From Amyloporia xantha (Eukaryota; Basidiomycota; Agaricomycetes; Polyporales; Adustoporiaceae): a DNA stretch of 64,000 nucleotides. Below are positions 35,494 through 48,242 of this stretch, one piece after another. Numbering within the stretch: the first letter of the stretch is position 1; each line of letters begins with the position of its first letter. The notes under the pieces were generated by a model that was not told the DNA's origin, did no database searches, and worked only from the letters and a program-made list of their open reading frames with translations. Location: positions 1,984,001 through 2,048,000 of the forward strand of contig JAYKKR010000005.1 of the NCBI GenBank assembly GCA_036971615.1, in the 5' to 3' direction. Made by a program: the position numbers and the translations under genes.

Positions 35494-38400
35494 ATGCTCT
35501 ATCCGCACCCCCGCGCCCGCCATGCCCCCTCCCACCCACACGCCTCCTCCAGCAGCTCCCTCACCTCCGCAGCCGACGACGACATCCTCCCCGCAGCTTC
35601 CTCCATCGACTCTCACTCCGATATCGCCACAGATCTCTCTCTCTCTGCCTCTCCCAAGGCGAGAGCACCTCCAAAGTCCCACCACCGCTTCTTCCTTCCC
35701 CTCCGCTCGACCTCCGCCACCCATCCACCACCATCTATGGGCCAGGCCCTCACCACCGCCACCGCCACCGCCCCACCCAGTCCCAGCACCCCCGCCAACT
35801 CTGGCCCCGGGGCGCGCTGGCGCGCGTGGGCGTCCCGCAGGAAAAGGTCCGAGGACATTACCGCCGTCTTTGCTCCCGCGTCCCTCAAGGGCAAGGACCG
35901 CACCAGCTCAGACACCGCCCCTTCTACTGCGCCCTCCAACGCTTCCCTCTCCGATCTCTCACAGACGTCCTCCGAGCGCAGCGGCAGACCGTTGGCCGTC
36001 TTTGGCGGCAGGAAGATCTCCGGCGCCTCAGAGCCCAAGAACTTCAAGTACAGTGGCTCGCCGCCACCGCCTCCGCCAAAGGAACCGCCTACCTTATCCA
36101 CCCCACAACGCTCTCTCCGCACCCCGCTGCCCGACGGCGAAGAGCCGGCCCCCGTCCTCCGCGTGAAGGGCAGTCTGCCATTGATACCCCAGCAGTCGCC
36201 GTCGGCATTGCCATCGCCAGCGCTGGACAAGGAGCGCGAGCGGCTCAAGGAGGACTGGCGCAAGAGCGACTCCACGACGACGTCCCACAGCACGATCCGC
36301 CCCGGCGCACGCCCGGGCAACCGCTCGCCGCGGCCCGTGTCCCTCGCGGAGTCGAGCCACTCGGGAAACACGATCGTCGCCCCGGTGAACAAGCGCCTCA
36401 GCGCGCTCCTGACGGACGCCGAGTTTATGATGGTCGAGGAGGGCCCCGGGGATGCCGAGGGCGGCGAGGAAGACGAACGGGAAGGAGGCGCAGGCGCGCG
36501 GCGGGAGAGGTCGAGGGAGCGCTCGCGGTCGAGGATCGGTACGTCGCACTCGCCCGCGGGCTCCGTCAAGGCGCGCAACCGCCGCTCCGTCTCGCTGAAC
36601 CTCGGCCCGGGCCATACATTACGCTCGCCCGTCCCCAGCACCCTTGAGTCCCCGCCGACGCCCACGACGCCCACGCAGGTGCTCACGGTCCCGCCCCGCC
36701 CGCCATCGAGTACGGGGCAGTACGCGCATGGGGGCTCCCCGCTCTCCGCGTCGACGTCCGCGGGTACGCGCGACACGCCGACGCTCACGCGCGCCGCGGC
36801 GAGCGGGATCATCGCGCCGCTGAACACCGCGGGCGTGCACCAGAGCACGGGGAGCAATATTAGGAGCAGGCTTGCCGCGTGGACGTCTGTGTCGGCGGGG
36901 CCGACGCCCGTGAGGACACACCCGGAGCGGCCGCTGCCTCCCGCGCCTGCAAGGTGGCGGAGGGGCTATCAGCAGAGCCAGCCGCCGAACCAGACGCAAG
37001 GACAGAGAGAGGGACAGGGCCAGGGCCAGAACCCGCCGCCGTCGTTTAGGCAGACGGCGGTGAGCATGACGGGGAGCTTAGCGCCTGCAGCGGGGCTGGC
37101 GATGGGCCTCGGGAAGCGCGCGGTGGAGAAGGTGCTGGGTGGGTTTAGCTCGTCAAGTAGTAGTGCGAGTGCGGGCGGTGCGTCTGTCCCGTCGTCCTCC
37201 GCGTCGTCGCTCGCCTCGTCTGAACACGGGCATGGGCATGGACACGGGCACGGACACGCGTTTGGATACGCGCTCGGCCGGACGGCGTCGAAGGAGTCGG
37301 GGAGTGTGCTGGGCCAGGCGGGCGGTGCGGGCATCGTGAAGAAGGCGCGGCGGCGCGGGGGGTTCGGGCCCGCGCCGAGCGTCGCGTCGAGCGTGACGTC
37401 GTCCTCGGCCGCGTCGGACATGGATCCGTTCGTCACTGCGGGCCCGGCGCTGGGCCGGAGGGTGCGCGGGCCGCGGAGGACGCCGTCGGGCGCGAGTGTT
37501 ATTGGGGGGCTGGTGTTCAAGCGGGAGCTAAGGGCGTGTGTGGCGGAGACGGCGGTGGAGGGCGTGGTGCAGAGGGTGAAGGAGCGGGAGCGGGAGGGTG
37601 ACGGGGCAGGGGAAGAGGCGAGGGGGATGCGGCCGCTGGAGGAGCGGCTCGTCCCTGCGCTGGTGGTGAGGTGTGCGCAGCATGTGCTGCAGTGGGGGAT
37701 GCAGGAGGAGGGGCTGTTCCGGTAAGTGGGGGTTTGGGGACTGGTGGGTAGTGCATGGATGCTGAATTACGTGTTGGGGCTTAGTGTCAGTGGACGGTCT
37801 TCGCACGTTGCGAGGCTTCGGTCTGAGTTCGATGCAGGTATGCCGTTACGACCAACTCTAGTCCTCGACCTCGTTGTCCGCTGACACGGTGCGTGCCAAT
37901 GCCTAGGTTGCGATTGGGACATGGTCGGCTGCGATCCGTCTGACCTCGACCCTCACGCGGTCGCTTCCATCTTCAAGACTTACCTGCGAGAACGTACGCG
38001 CGTTTCTTTCTTTCTCCCATCGTCGCTTGCGCTTATGTGATCTGCAGTGCCCGAGTCTATCCTGACGGCGACTCTGATACCCTACTTCGAGTCTGCGCTC
38101 GCCGCGGAGGATCAGGCCAGCCGCGCGAGCATCGACTCCTCGACCGACGGCTCGGTCAGCTCGAAGGCGCCCTCGCATCATCGCAGCGGATCTGCGCTCG
38201 CCCTCCGCAAGGCGCCGTCCCTCTCTACCCTCGCGGTCCCCAGCTTCGCGGGGCAGCGCTCCGTCTCGGAATCGCTCCTCAACGCGCTCACGTGGCTCAT
38301 CTCCCGCCTCCCTGCGGAGAATCGCGATCTGCTGTATACCGTGGTCGAGCTGATCAAGGCGACCGCGGCGCACAGCGCGCAGACGAAGATGCCGCTGGGT

Positions 38401-40290
38401 AATTTGCTGCTCGTGTTCTGTCCCAGCTTGAACATGAACCCTACGTTGCTGCGTGTGCTCTGTGAGCATGACAGCATTTGGCAGGGTGTGCCGCAAGTTG
38501 CTGTTGATACCAAGGAGGCTGAGGTTGATGTCGATGTCGATGCTGATGCTGATGATTTGGAGGAGGAGGAGCCGGCGGATGTCAGGGCAACGTTCGTCAC
38601 TGCGCCAGAGTTGAGGTTGAGCGTCGAGGAAGGGTCCGATATTCTCTCGCAGGACCTCTCGACCTCGTCTACTGATGAACCCACTGACGATGATGAGTTG
38701 CCTCTGGAGACTCCGGAGGGGTCTACAACTGCCGTTGACGGGGACGTGAAGGCGGATAACCGCATGGCGCAAGTCGTACCCGTGGAATTGGCAGAGGATC
38801 CTGATGCACTCACCCCGGCAGTCGCTGCGTATCGCACCGCCCAAATCGCCCCCGAGCTTGTACTCCTCCCACCGATCAGCCCGATCTCGCCCGTGTCCAT
38901 GAGAGACGACAATGCATCATTCGTGTCTGCACTCGAGCCGCCATCCGCCGTGCTCACGCGTTCGCCGAGCCCTGTTGGTGGCAGTGGGGCGTCGAGCCCA
39001 CGCGAGGTTCCGCCGCTCTCGTCGTCATCCGAGTCCCTCAGCTCTCCGTCGGAGATGTCTGAGGAGCCGCTCTCGCCTCGCGGACGGCCCTCGACTGATA
39101 CCGAGGCGGACACGGATAATGAAGTGCCTAGTGCAAGCAGAGTGAATCGCAAGCCGGTGCCGCAGCTGGAGCAGTCGCCATCACAGGACTCGTTCACTAT
39201 ACCCGTTCCGATCGAAGAGACGAGGGACATGTCGTTACCTCGCCGGCCGATGGTCAATACTTCTGTCCCACCTGCATCTGTACCCGCACCTGTGCCTGCG
39301 CCTGCGCCGGCTGCCTCTGTGACGGTACCGTTCCCGTCAACGGGCGGGTCCACTCCTAATACCCCCGTCTCGCGGCGCAAGTCGTTCTCACTGCTCTCGT
39401 TCCCTTCTCTACGTTCCGATCCCGGACCGGGACCTACTACTACATCTCCAGTCGTCTCTACTGGTTCGTCATCCACAGTCGGTCTCAATGCGGCAGTGCC
39501 CCCGCCCTCTAGCTGGCACCGGACAAAAAAGCCTTCACTCCACTTACTTTTGCAGAAGCTATCAGGTTCTGGCTCGAGGCCCCCGACGCCCAGCCTTGCC
39601 ACACCTTCTGCAATGGCTAGCGTGCCTGCGCTAAATGTCTATGGCAGCGAACAGACAGGCCCGGCAGCGGCATCTGTGCCTGAACTTTCCCCGATACCAC
39701 TGACGATGGAGAGAACTGCAAGCAAGAGTGCACCGAGCGCGCCTCCGCAATTGGACACGGCCATTTCGTCGTCACCGATCGGATTTGGATTCCAGGGTGA
39801 AGAGGGGCCAGTCGGTCTTGAGGAAGGGCTTAAGAGCAATGCGGTGGTTCCCGACGTGCGAGTGGAGGAAGATGTGGACTCGCCATCGTCTTCGAGGTCT
39901 GGATCCGGCTCGAGATCAGAATCCGACAAAGGGCTGGGCGGTCCGGGGCACTTCCGTTCGCGCACTGAGTCCTACGCTCCGTCGCTGTACCTGACCCCTG
40001 CATGGACAACGCCGCAGACGCCAATTGCAGACCTCTACCAGAGCCATAGTCGGTCAAAATCTGCTCTGTCGTTCTTCAACAACGATCTGGACGTGGAGAG
40101 GGGCAGAGAGAAGACAAGAGAGGAGAGGGGCGTAGAAAATGATGGGGAGCTGTACGTTATGGCACGGTCCCAGTCAAAAGCCTCGCAGTTGTCGGTGACA
40201 CCGTCGATCGAGGTGGCAGTGGAGCAAGACGATTGGGCGAAGAGCGTGCTAACGGCGGCGCAAGGCACTACAGACGAGCGAGAAGTGTAG
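35494..40290 (+). CDS. Large RhoGAP-domain protein
   Basis: GTPase-activating protein for Rho/Cdc42-type GTPases, about 1500 residues. Long exon 1 (35494-37721) encodes a disordered Ser/Pro-rich N-terminus with a His-Gly repeat (GHGHGHGHGH near 37230). The RhoGAP domain starts at VIGGLVFKRELRACV, has the catalytic arginine-finger loop EEGLFRVSG made by splicing at 37721 (CG|T), then HAVASIFKTYLRELPESIL, LLNALTWLISRLPAENRDLLYTV and the conserved KMPLGNLLLVFCPSLNM. The domain is interrupted by an inserted Ser-rich loop (SIDSSTDGSVSSKAPSHHRS). The C-terminal ~600 residues are again disordered, acidic then Ser/Pro-rich. Introns flank only the catalytic domain. A plausible counterweight to CDC24 5 kb upstream, though which GTPase it acts on is not visible. 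The start ATG follows a C/T-rich leader. Confidence 0.92.
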
Positions 40291-40910
40291 ATGATTGTCG
40301 CCAACGCGTAAAACGCGGCGTGCGCCTGCGGCGCGATACGCTTAGTTCTTTTTGACCTCCAACCCATGATTTACCTAATCCTCTTCTCCACAATATCTGA
40401 TGGCGATGTCGCACATGCGCATACGTTACTAACGGCTTGCATTCAGTGAAGTGTCCGGACTAAAATTCACAATCTCTTTATCCCATTCGCTTGGTTTTCC
40501 TAGTTCTCTTTAGTCACGTCTCGTTTCTCGCATCTCACTTATATCACTGAGCTCGATTTTCTGCATCATCATTTGTCGCTCGGAACGTGTCTGTTATACA
40601 TAATCGCTGTCTCATTGTCTATGCGTACTACCCGCTAGTTTTACAATGGTGCATTTGATATCCCGTGCACTCCCAGTACTCGTATGCAATTGCATGAACC
40701 GCAAAGACAGTACTCAGTTAACTGAGGAGGAAACCTCGCAATCACAGGATATGTATTGTGTATGGGTTTGCATACGCCGTGATACAGGCTACAAGCGTGT
40801 CTACATTGACATGAACAGTATGGATCCAATCCAGTAATAGTATATATGCTACACCTTGCGTACAGCTACAACGTCCGCCGTGTGGCAAGTAAAGAATGTC
40901 TTGTCGTCAT
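40291..40910. other. Convergent 3' flanks
   Basis: T-rich 3' region of the RhoGAP gene and the 3' flank of the converging glycosidase gene. A short open frame at 40646-40837 has no support and is not called. Confidence 0.5.
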
Positions 40911-43900
40911 TTACAGAGCATCAGGGGAGAGATCGCCGAGCGTGTTGAGGTCGACATTGCTATAGGCGCTATGCAGAGAGTGAGTTTCATCACCATATTC
41001 TGATGCAGTATCGATGTTTTCCTGGGCATCGAACCAACACATCAGCTCCAACGGGCTTCGTCGCTTAACCATAAAAATCGAACTTACATCAAAATAATGG
41101 TTTGCAAGACTGCGAGGAGCTGTGTGCAAGCGGATGAGTCGATTTGAGAATGAGGAGAATTCAATGAAACTGACTCTTGGGCGTTCTAGGCAGCCTGCAA
41201 GTCGCGCCACTCTGCAAGATGTGGTATGCGACAAGGCCAGACCTACAAGTTTATGTATGCCAGTCAAAACAGGCTCACTGTCCATAGCCGCCTTGTTGCT
41301 TACCAGCCTGTCTGATGTGAAGCACCCAAGCCTCGACCATCGTCAGCGTGGAAAAACTATTGCGTGATTGAGATCGAATTTGTTGGAAGTCTCTCAGTGT
41401 GTGCGTACCTCGTAGAACCAGACGTAGTCTCGGAAGTGAGGATCACCGTCTAATTTCGGATTTCCTCCATTGGTGGCTCTCCTGCCTTCCACATCGCGCC
41501 CGAAGATGTGAATAATTCTGTGCTGTATCTCTTCAGCGACTTCCACAAGGTTCATGTAGTCTCCGCTTCCTGTCGGGCACTCCACCTGGGATATTATCGC
41601 ATCAGGTTCAATGTGCGGTGTATCATTATGTGATTTAGTAACCTGCAGCTCATCTCCGTAATATTGGTAAAATCTCTGTAAGCTCTCAATCAGAAGGAAG
41701 TTGACAGCAAGCCCTGAGATCAAGGATGACCAGAATCAGTTGCAGTATGCATTGCACAATTCCTGCGATACTCACAAATAGGGCCTCTCCAATTGGAGTT
41801 TCCACCAAACATCCCGGACTTAGAGTCTCCTGGCCAGTAGTTGACTTCGTAGCGCTCTCCGTGAACGTCCATTCCCCAGGGTTCGTCTTTGTGCTTCTTC
41901 GACAATCTAGAAGACAAGACATCATGACGGACCGACCCTCGTATAAACCAGTTCAGTTTACGTACGACCGAATCCCATGCTCGCTAAAGAATTCGTCTTC
42001 ATCTAACATTTTCTCCAGAATACTCACGAGACGTTCTTTGCTCGCAAGCGCTAGAATTCTTCGCTCTCCGCGACCGGGAACTGTTCCCAGCGTCAATGTA
42101 TTGGTGGCTGGACGAAAGACTACAGGTCCTTACCTTTTACATTAGCCATATTTCTCTCAGAAATCTCGGGCCTGTTCTCGATGAACCACTCCAAGCGCTT
42201 CTTGAAGCCAGGGAAGCGGTTGATAGTTGCGGGCTCCAAAACAAGAGTAGCATACAGAGGGATCAAACCGACCAGACTCCGCACAGGCAGTTGCATCGAG
42301 TGACCAGAGTCGAATTGGATGGCATCATAGTACAGTCCATCTTCTTCGTTCCAAAGACTCAATTCGCTATCGCCAGCTCGGAAGGTCATGGCATCAGCAA
42401 TGAAAATGAAATGCTATACACATATAACTTTGAGCATGAGCCGAGCCAGGCCATCAAATGTCTGACTGACCTCAAAGAATTTTGAAGCAATATCCTCATA
42501 AACTGGATTGTGCTTTGCCAGCTCAAGTGCAATGTTTAGCCTGAGTGTCACCAGCTCGCTCAGCAAGTTGCATGGCAATCGTGAGACTGACTCACATGTT
42601 AAGGCAGTAAAACGCCATCCAAGCCGTCCCGTCTGCTTGACGCAGAACACCACCGGTTGGCAACGGTTCCGAGCGGTTGAAGACACCGATATTGTCCAGA
42701 CCGAGGAACCCGCCTTCAAAAACATTATTGCCTCCCTGATCCTTACGATTGACCCACCTGACCAGTAATACGTATCAGATGTACATAAGCAAGCAGAGCT
42801 GAAGAGATAGTGTACCATGTGAAGTTAAGCAGTAACTTCTGGAAGACACGTTCGAGAAATGGGACATCCTCTTTCCCATGAAGCTTTCGCTCAATCTTGA
42901 ATACACGGAAAGTAGCCCTGTGAATCATCAATGACAACCTCAAACGAGTACCTGAATTGGGTATACCTACCAAGCATGCACTGGAGGATTGACGTCGCCA
43001 AAGTTCCACTCGTAAGCCGGGATCTGTCCGTCAGGTTTCATGTACCACTCCCTCGTGAGCACATCTAACTGCTTCTTGGCAAATGCAGGATCAACGACCG
43101 CCAGCGGGATGCAGTGAAATGCAGTATCCCACGCTGCGAAGAAAGGGTACTCCCACCTTGTGACTGTGAGTGGATATATGCGTGTCAAAGCAACATGGTG
43201 ACTTACTTGTCAGGCATTGAGAGAATATCAGCAATGTAGAGATGCTTCCAATCCTGCAATGCCATGTTAGTCGCGGCGCTTACGACATATATAGCGTATC
43301 TAACGTACCTTGTTCCTGACATTTTTTCGTTCAGGTGGTGGCGGTGGTTGGGCAGGGTCGCCTTGCAGCCAGTCTCTCTGCACGAATTGGTAATACTGTT
43401 TTGTCCACAGCATGCCAGCCAAAGCCTGTCTCATAATCTGTTGCAAGTCATCCGTCATTGGGCCCATGACAAGGGCGGAGTAGAACTCGTTTGCCTCCTG
43501 CCTGCGCTCCTCGATAGCATCGTCGAACATGCCTTCATCCTCGATGGTTGGGTCCTGACCCGGCTTCCGTTTGGTGAGCTTGAGCCGCACGACGGCACAC
43601 CCCCCACGCGGTGGCACGTTCTCGAAGGTATAATGTGCAGCGGACTTCGTTCCGCGTTTTTCAGGATTGACGAAGGAAGGCGTCTCTGGGAATGGCGTGC
43701 GCGGGCCTTCCTCTTCCTCCGAGACCGGCGACTCTGCAGCGCCCCCATCTCTTCTAATCGTACTATCACGGATGGGAGTATTAGAGTGAATCTTGGTCGC
43801 GAAAAACCCCGGGTGCTCCCCAGCGGAGGCCGGTGGGCGATGAGCAGGGATGATATGGTCATGGAACGCATCTTTCACGAAGGGCGTTTCGTTCTGTCCA

Positions 43901-45071
43901 CCGTACAGCCTGTGAAAGTTGGTATTATTCTCTGTGAAGAGCAGTTCAGGCTCCACTGCATCAACATCTTCATCTTCCGTTTCCTCGACGATGGGGGATC
44001 CATCCGCGCTGACTGGCGGCGGAGAAGGCAGACAGTACATGAAATATTTGCCTAAAGTCGGGTGTACTGCGGTTATGACACTGTTTCCGGCAGCGGACAG
44101 CACAGGCATGCGCGGCTTCTCAGCGGGCCATGACCAGTAGTTTGTGAACCAAAATTGTGGTATGATATGCAGCGTTGCAGGTTCGGGTCCGCGATTGTAG
44201 GAAGTTATGCGGACGTATATACTATCGGGGTCTTGCTCATCCTTCGCGTACTATTTGCCATAGGCAGTCAGGAAAGTGGAACTGACGATGATAGAAAGTA
44301 GCCACATACCTCTAAGAATACATCCCAATACCGGTCATCTTCGAATACATCGGTGTCTAAAATCTCGAATTCAGAAACGTTGCGGTCGCGGTGCACATTT
44401 TCCTGCACGAGTTCTTCATATGGATATGCCTTCTGTGGATATTTGTACAAGAACTTCATGTATGAATGGGTCGGAGTCGAGTCGAGGTAATAATACAACT
44501 CTTTGACGTCTTCGCCATGATTTCCCTGATGCCCAGTGACACCGAAGAGACGCTCCTTCAGAATACGGTCTTGGCCATTCCAAAGGGAGAGCGAGAAATT
44601 CAGACGCTGGTGGTTGTCTGATATGCCGGCAATTCCGTCTTCACCCCACCTGTAAGCGCGCGAGCGGGCATGCTCATGAGGAAAGTGACTCCAAGCATCG
44701 CCGTTAGCAGAGTAGTCCTCTCTGACAGTAGCCTATATATATGCGGACTTTTAGTACTCGGAATGCAAAGACGAAGTCATGCGTACCCATTGTCTATCAC
44801 TGACATATGGACCCCATCTCTTCCAATGCAGCTCTTTATTTCCATCCTGATCTAGACGATACCGCTCAGTACCGTGGTATTCGTGGCCTAACTTCTCTCC
44901 AACTCTCTCTCTGAAGGATCTGGTATCACCGCCACGTTCCTCCTGCTTGGGGGACGTGGTATCGGGTTTGGCCAACTTGGGTGGTGGCGGAGCGGAGGGT
45001 TGAGTACCAGTGGATGGTTTGGGAATGTTGATTGTCAACGCGGGGTCGGACGTCGAACGAGAGGGAGTCAT
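40911..45071 (-). CDS. Glycoside hydrolase family 63-type glucosidase
   Basis: Six-hairpin (alpha/alpha)6-barrel glycosidase of the GH63 kind, about 950 residues in some 14 exons. Conserved stretches: [147 protein letters not shown] and [10 protein letters not shown]. The C-terminus needs three introns: after HQTGW, after LPRTPK (donor GTCAGT at 41174) and after HYFD (donor GTAAGT at 41091), giving a tail [14 protein letters not shown]...LSPDAL that stops at 40911. Skipping the middle intron would stop at 41161 instead. No signal peptide, so probably cytosolic, unlike ER glucosidase I. The start is taken at 45071 (MTPSRSTSD); in-frame ATGs at 45134 and 45263 are possible. Confidence 0.88.
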
Positions 45072-45440
45072 GTCGTCTCCAATGCTGTTCTCGCCTCTGA
45101 ATATTTTTCCCTGTATTTTCTTTGACTGGGACATGAGTGGAAAGATAGAGAGTAAAATGAAAGCGTCGACAATCAGACGCCGGTGTCTGCTCGCGTCCCA
45201 GTACGCGCTCAACGACGTCACGCCTCGTGTTGCTCCTAGCCCCGTGATCTGGGGCATCGGCATCTCACTCTCCAACCGGACATCATAGCTCGGGAAAATA
45301 ATTCATCACATTCGCAGATACAGTACGTGCAGATCAGACAACAGACCCTGAGCAGCGGCAAAACGAGCAAACATTCGACAGCACCAGTATACGATGTCTT
45401 GGTGCATTTTGTGACTTTCTACCTCACTGAACCTGGCCGC
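45072..45440. other. Short intergenic gap between two minus-strand genes
   Basis: Promoter/leader side of the glycosidase gene and the 3' flank of the RGG-protein gene. The frame stays open for another 60 codons above 45071, so part of it may be coding if the start lies further upstream. Nothing else seen. Confidence 0.4.
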
Positions 45441-47664
45441 CTATGCGGGAGTTGCAGCTGGAGGACCGCCGCGGGCTTCGTGGAAGCCTTGCAGAGTTCT
45501 CAGACACCTTGCATTCAGCTGAAAGAAAAAACTGGCAACTCACCACGACCACGGCCACGACCTCGGCCCCGGAACTCACCATCACCTCTCCACTCACCAT
45601 TCGACTTTCCGCGGTACCCTAGGACAATCCACTCAGTAAAGAGGACCAAAGGAACAGGATGGATATTTACCTCCTCGATCACCTCCACGGTAGCCCCCAC
45701 GGGGCCCGCCGCGGTCGCCACGATCACTACGTTCACCACCACGGTCACCACCACGATCATCACGGTCACCACGATCACCCCCACGGTCACCACGATCATC
45801 ACGGTCGCCACGGTCACCACGGTCACCACCACGTCCACGGTACCCGCCACGATCTCCCCGGTACCCGCCACGATCTCCCCGGTATCCGCCTCTTCCTCCA
45901 CGACCACGGCCCCGCATTGGCGTAAAGCCATCCTCGTCATGCTGCTGCGCTACATGTCCATTCGTCCGCATACCATTAACGGTTGGCGTTGGAGGAACAG
46001 AACCATTGGGTACTGGAGTAGGCTTGCCAAACTCTGCGTGCAGGCTTCCGATCGAGGGTAGTCCGCCCTCATCTTCGTCCGCCCAATTAAGAGCACCGTC
46101 ACCTGCTGCAGACTCGGGTACCTGCTGGAACATCAGACATCTCTCGGCGATTGCAAGATAATCCTATCCTACCTCAGCGGTCGTCGTCACAGCGGTCGTC
46201 TCCTGTACGACAGTATGGCCATTGACTTCGGCCTCTACAATGGTTTCGACGACCTCGACTTCAGCTGGCTGCTCAACTTCAGGAACGGTCGGGACATCGG
46301 GTGTTACCACCCAGCCAGACTCCTCGACGACCTCGTCTGCTTGATTCTCAAGCTCATCCTCCTGCATGAAGTGAAAGCTGCCGGTAGTTCCGAGCGCAGA
46401 CGGGAGGCCCACAGCGGGCTCAGCAGGTTCCGGTATGTCAACAGATGCGGTCTCGAATTCCTCGTTCACGACCTCCTCCACAGGGGTGGGAACTCGTGGA
46501 GGGTTCATAAACAGCTGTGTGATCTCGTGAAGACGAGAATCTGCGCAGATGCGTGGAAATTAGTTAAAAAATCTCCAGATATGAAGATAACCTACATGGA
46601 ACACCGTTCACCTCCCCTTCACCAGACATGAACGCATGAACGACGTCAGCTCTACTGTCTGACTCTTCACCTAACAGCGCGTCCAACACAGAGTAAACCG
46701 CATGTGCTTCCGGCTCGATTAGTCCAAGACCCGCGATCGACGGCTGTCCAGTGGAAAGTAGATCTCGAAGACGTAAAAAGTGGAGTAATTCCACAGTTCG
46801 CTGCCGGTGAGCAGCCTGTAGAGAATCGTAATGTAACCTTCGGGTTTTCGGGTGGAAAAGTATGGTCGCTTTACCTCTGCGGTAGCAACAGCTTCAAAGA
46901 AGTCTCTGGCGTTCGGCTCTGGCAGCCTCAGCCTGTTTTGCCGCAATCTCATGCGCTAGTTCGGCTTCGTGAATCTAATGGGAACTGTAAGAATATCTAA
47001 GAAAGGCGAGCTCAAAGGCGTCGACACACCGAGATAACTTTCTTCACTTCTTCCAATTCTTTTCGTACCGCCTCGAGGCCAGGAAGAGTCTTGAGTGTTC
47101 GCTTCTGATCCTCATTAAGCTTCTCTGGAGGTTCAGATGAATATAGTTCGATTCGGGTCTACAAAGGCGTGTCGTCAGACTAGTCTGCTATACGGACCTC
47201 GCATGTAAGACAAGACGTAGTGATGAGATAGGCGAACACATGTAAACCTCACGCAGCTTACGTAGCACGTAGCAAGACCAAGGCGCATGGCAATCCACAC
47301 TCACAATCTTTTTCTGGATTGCCTTTAACCGCTTGCTTAGCATGTCAATGATTGGACTGAGTTTTATGGTATTCTCGTCAACTGGAGATTGCGCTTCCTC
47401 GGGTTGGGCAACGAGTTCAGGCGCGACAGAACCCTCCTTCACGTCGGACTCGGTTGGAGCCTTCTCGATGAGGGCGGCAGACGTAGTGTCGGGCACATCC
47501 ACATGCTCCTCTGGAACTGGGTCAGACGGCTTGGGTTTTGCGGTTTTGCGTTTCCTCTTTTGCGACTTGGTCAAAGGCGGGGGCGGTGGTGCGCCGGGTA
47601 CGATGCGAGCGGTGGGCGTTGATGGTGTGTCGGACATTGTTCTTTCAATAGTTTTTTCTGCCAT
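45441..47664 (-). CDS. Caprin-like RNA-binding protein with RGG-repeat tail
   Basis: Probable cytoplasmic RNA-binding protein. N-terminus: low-complexity with a basic patch SQKRKRKTAKPKP. Then a helical region assembled from several exons (LSPIIDMLSKRLKAIQKKITRIELYSSEPPEKLNEDQKRTLKTLPGLEAVRKELEEVKK, split here over introns; later LLHFLRLRDLLSTG, HAVYSVLDALLGEE, SRLHEITQLFMNPPR) whose layout matches the homologous region 1 of animal Caprin-1. An acidic linker follows, then DDGFTPMRGRGRGGRGG and about 25 RGG/RGD-type repeats (45890-45680), ending after two more introns as RGRGG then FHEARGGPPAATPA with stop at 45441. If the penultimate intron is retained, the protein ends GELPVFSFS. Arg-Gly repeats are typical of stress-granule and mRNP proteins. 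The start could be 47664 or, with better context, the in-frame ATG at 47637. Confidence 0.75.
45680..45905 (-). repeat. Coding tandem repeat (RGG/DRGD boxes)
   Basis: On the minus strand codons cycle through GGT/GAT/CGT giving GGYRGDRGGYRG followed by GDRGDRDDRGDRGGDRG-type units. The period is 9-24 nt with near-perfect copies, for example the 24-nt unit reading GDRGGYRG repeated in the proximal part. Likely variable in length between strains. Confidence 0.8.
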
Positions 47665-48242
47665 TCGAGGGGACAATTCAAGGTTAAGATGGGTGAATGA
47701 GACGGTGCTGGTGCTGGTGGATTGGATATGGTGCGAGTGAAAAGGTAGTCGTCATCACGGTCCCCTTCACCACCGAGATCCTATTTTCTCACGCATCTTT
47801 CCCGTCACATACGATGAGTGCTGGAGTAGAGCGCAACGGTCAAATCTAGGTCCCTCGGGTAAGCAGGTTTCGTCGTCTGGCTATCCGTATGCCCTCCTAA
47901 CAATCTGTTAAATGAAGGATAGGACACGGCGTGCTAAAATGCCTCCATACCGTCGATTGCATAGGGCGCGTGATGCATAATATGATGTGCATGTGCGTTG
48001 ACGCTTTAACGAATCGAAAGTCTAAACACACAGTACTACCAACACAGCTGTGCGACAAGTGATACCCGACCTGTATGATATGGTGTTGAAAGATGAGTTT
48101 CTCAAAATAGGTTGTCAGTCCTCTCACCGGTTTGTTCTGCAATTACGGTGTCATGTCAGCGTATGTCAGCCGTGGCTGCATAGCAGTCTAATTCTGAGTG
48201 AAATCTGCTCTCGTAGCAAGCTTCCAATACTGACAGACATCA
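47665..48242. promoter_or_regulatory. Divergent upstream region
   Basis: Shared upstream region of the RGG-protein gene and the BTB gene. No recognised binding motif, repeat or RNA gene. Confidence 0.35.

Noticed and set aside
35613..36857. 414-codon minus-strand frame opposite the RhoGAP N-terminus
   Set aside because: Shadow of the plus-strand coding exon with GC-rich third positions; no domain.
38178..39602. 474-codon minus-strand frame opposite the RhoGAP C-terminus
   Set aside because: Mirror of the Ser/Pro-rich plus-strand exon; the plus strand carries the RhoGAP domain.
45515..45925. Val/Thr-rich and His-rich frames around the RGG tract
   Set aside because: Out-of-frame readings of the RGG repeat; a tract of GGTGAT-type codons gives repetitive peptides in every frame.
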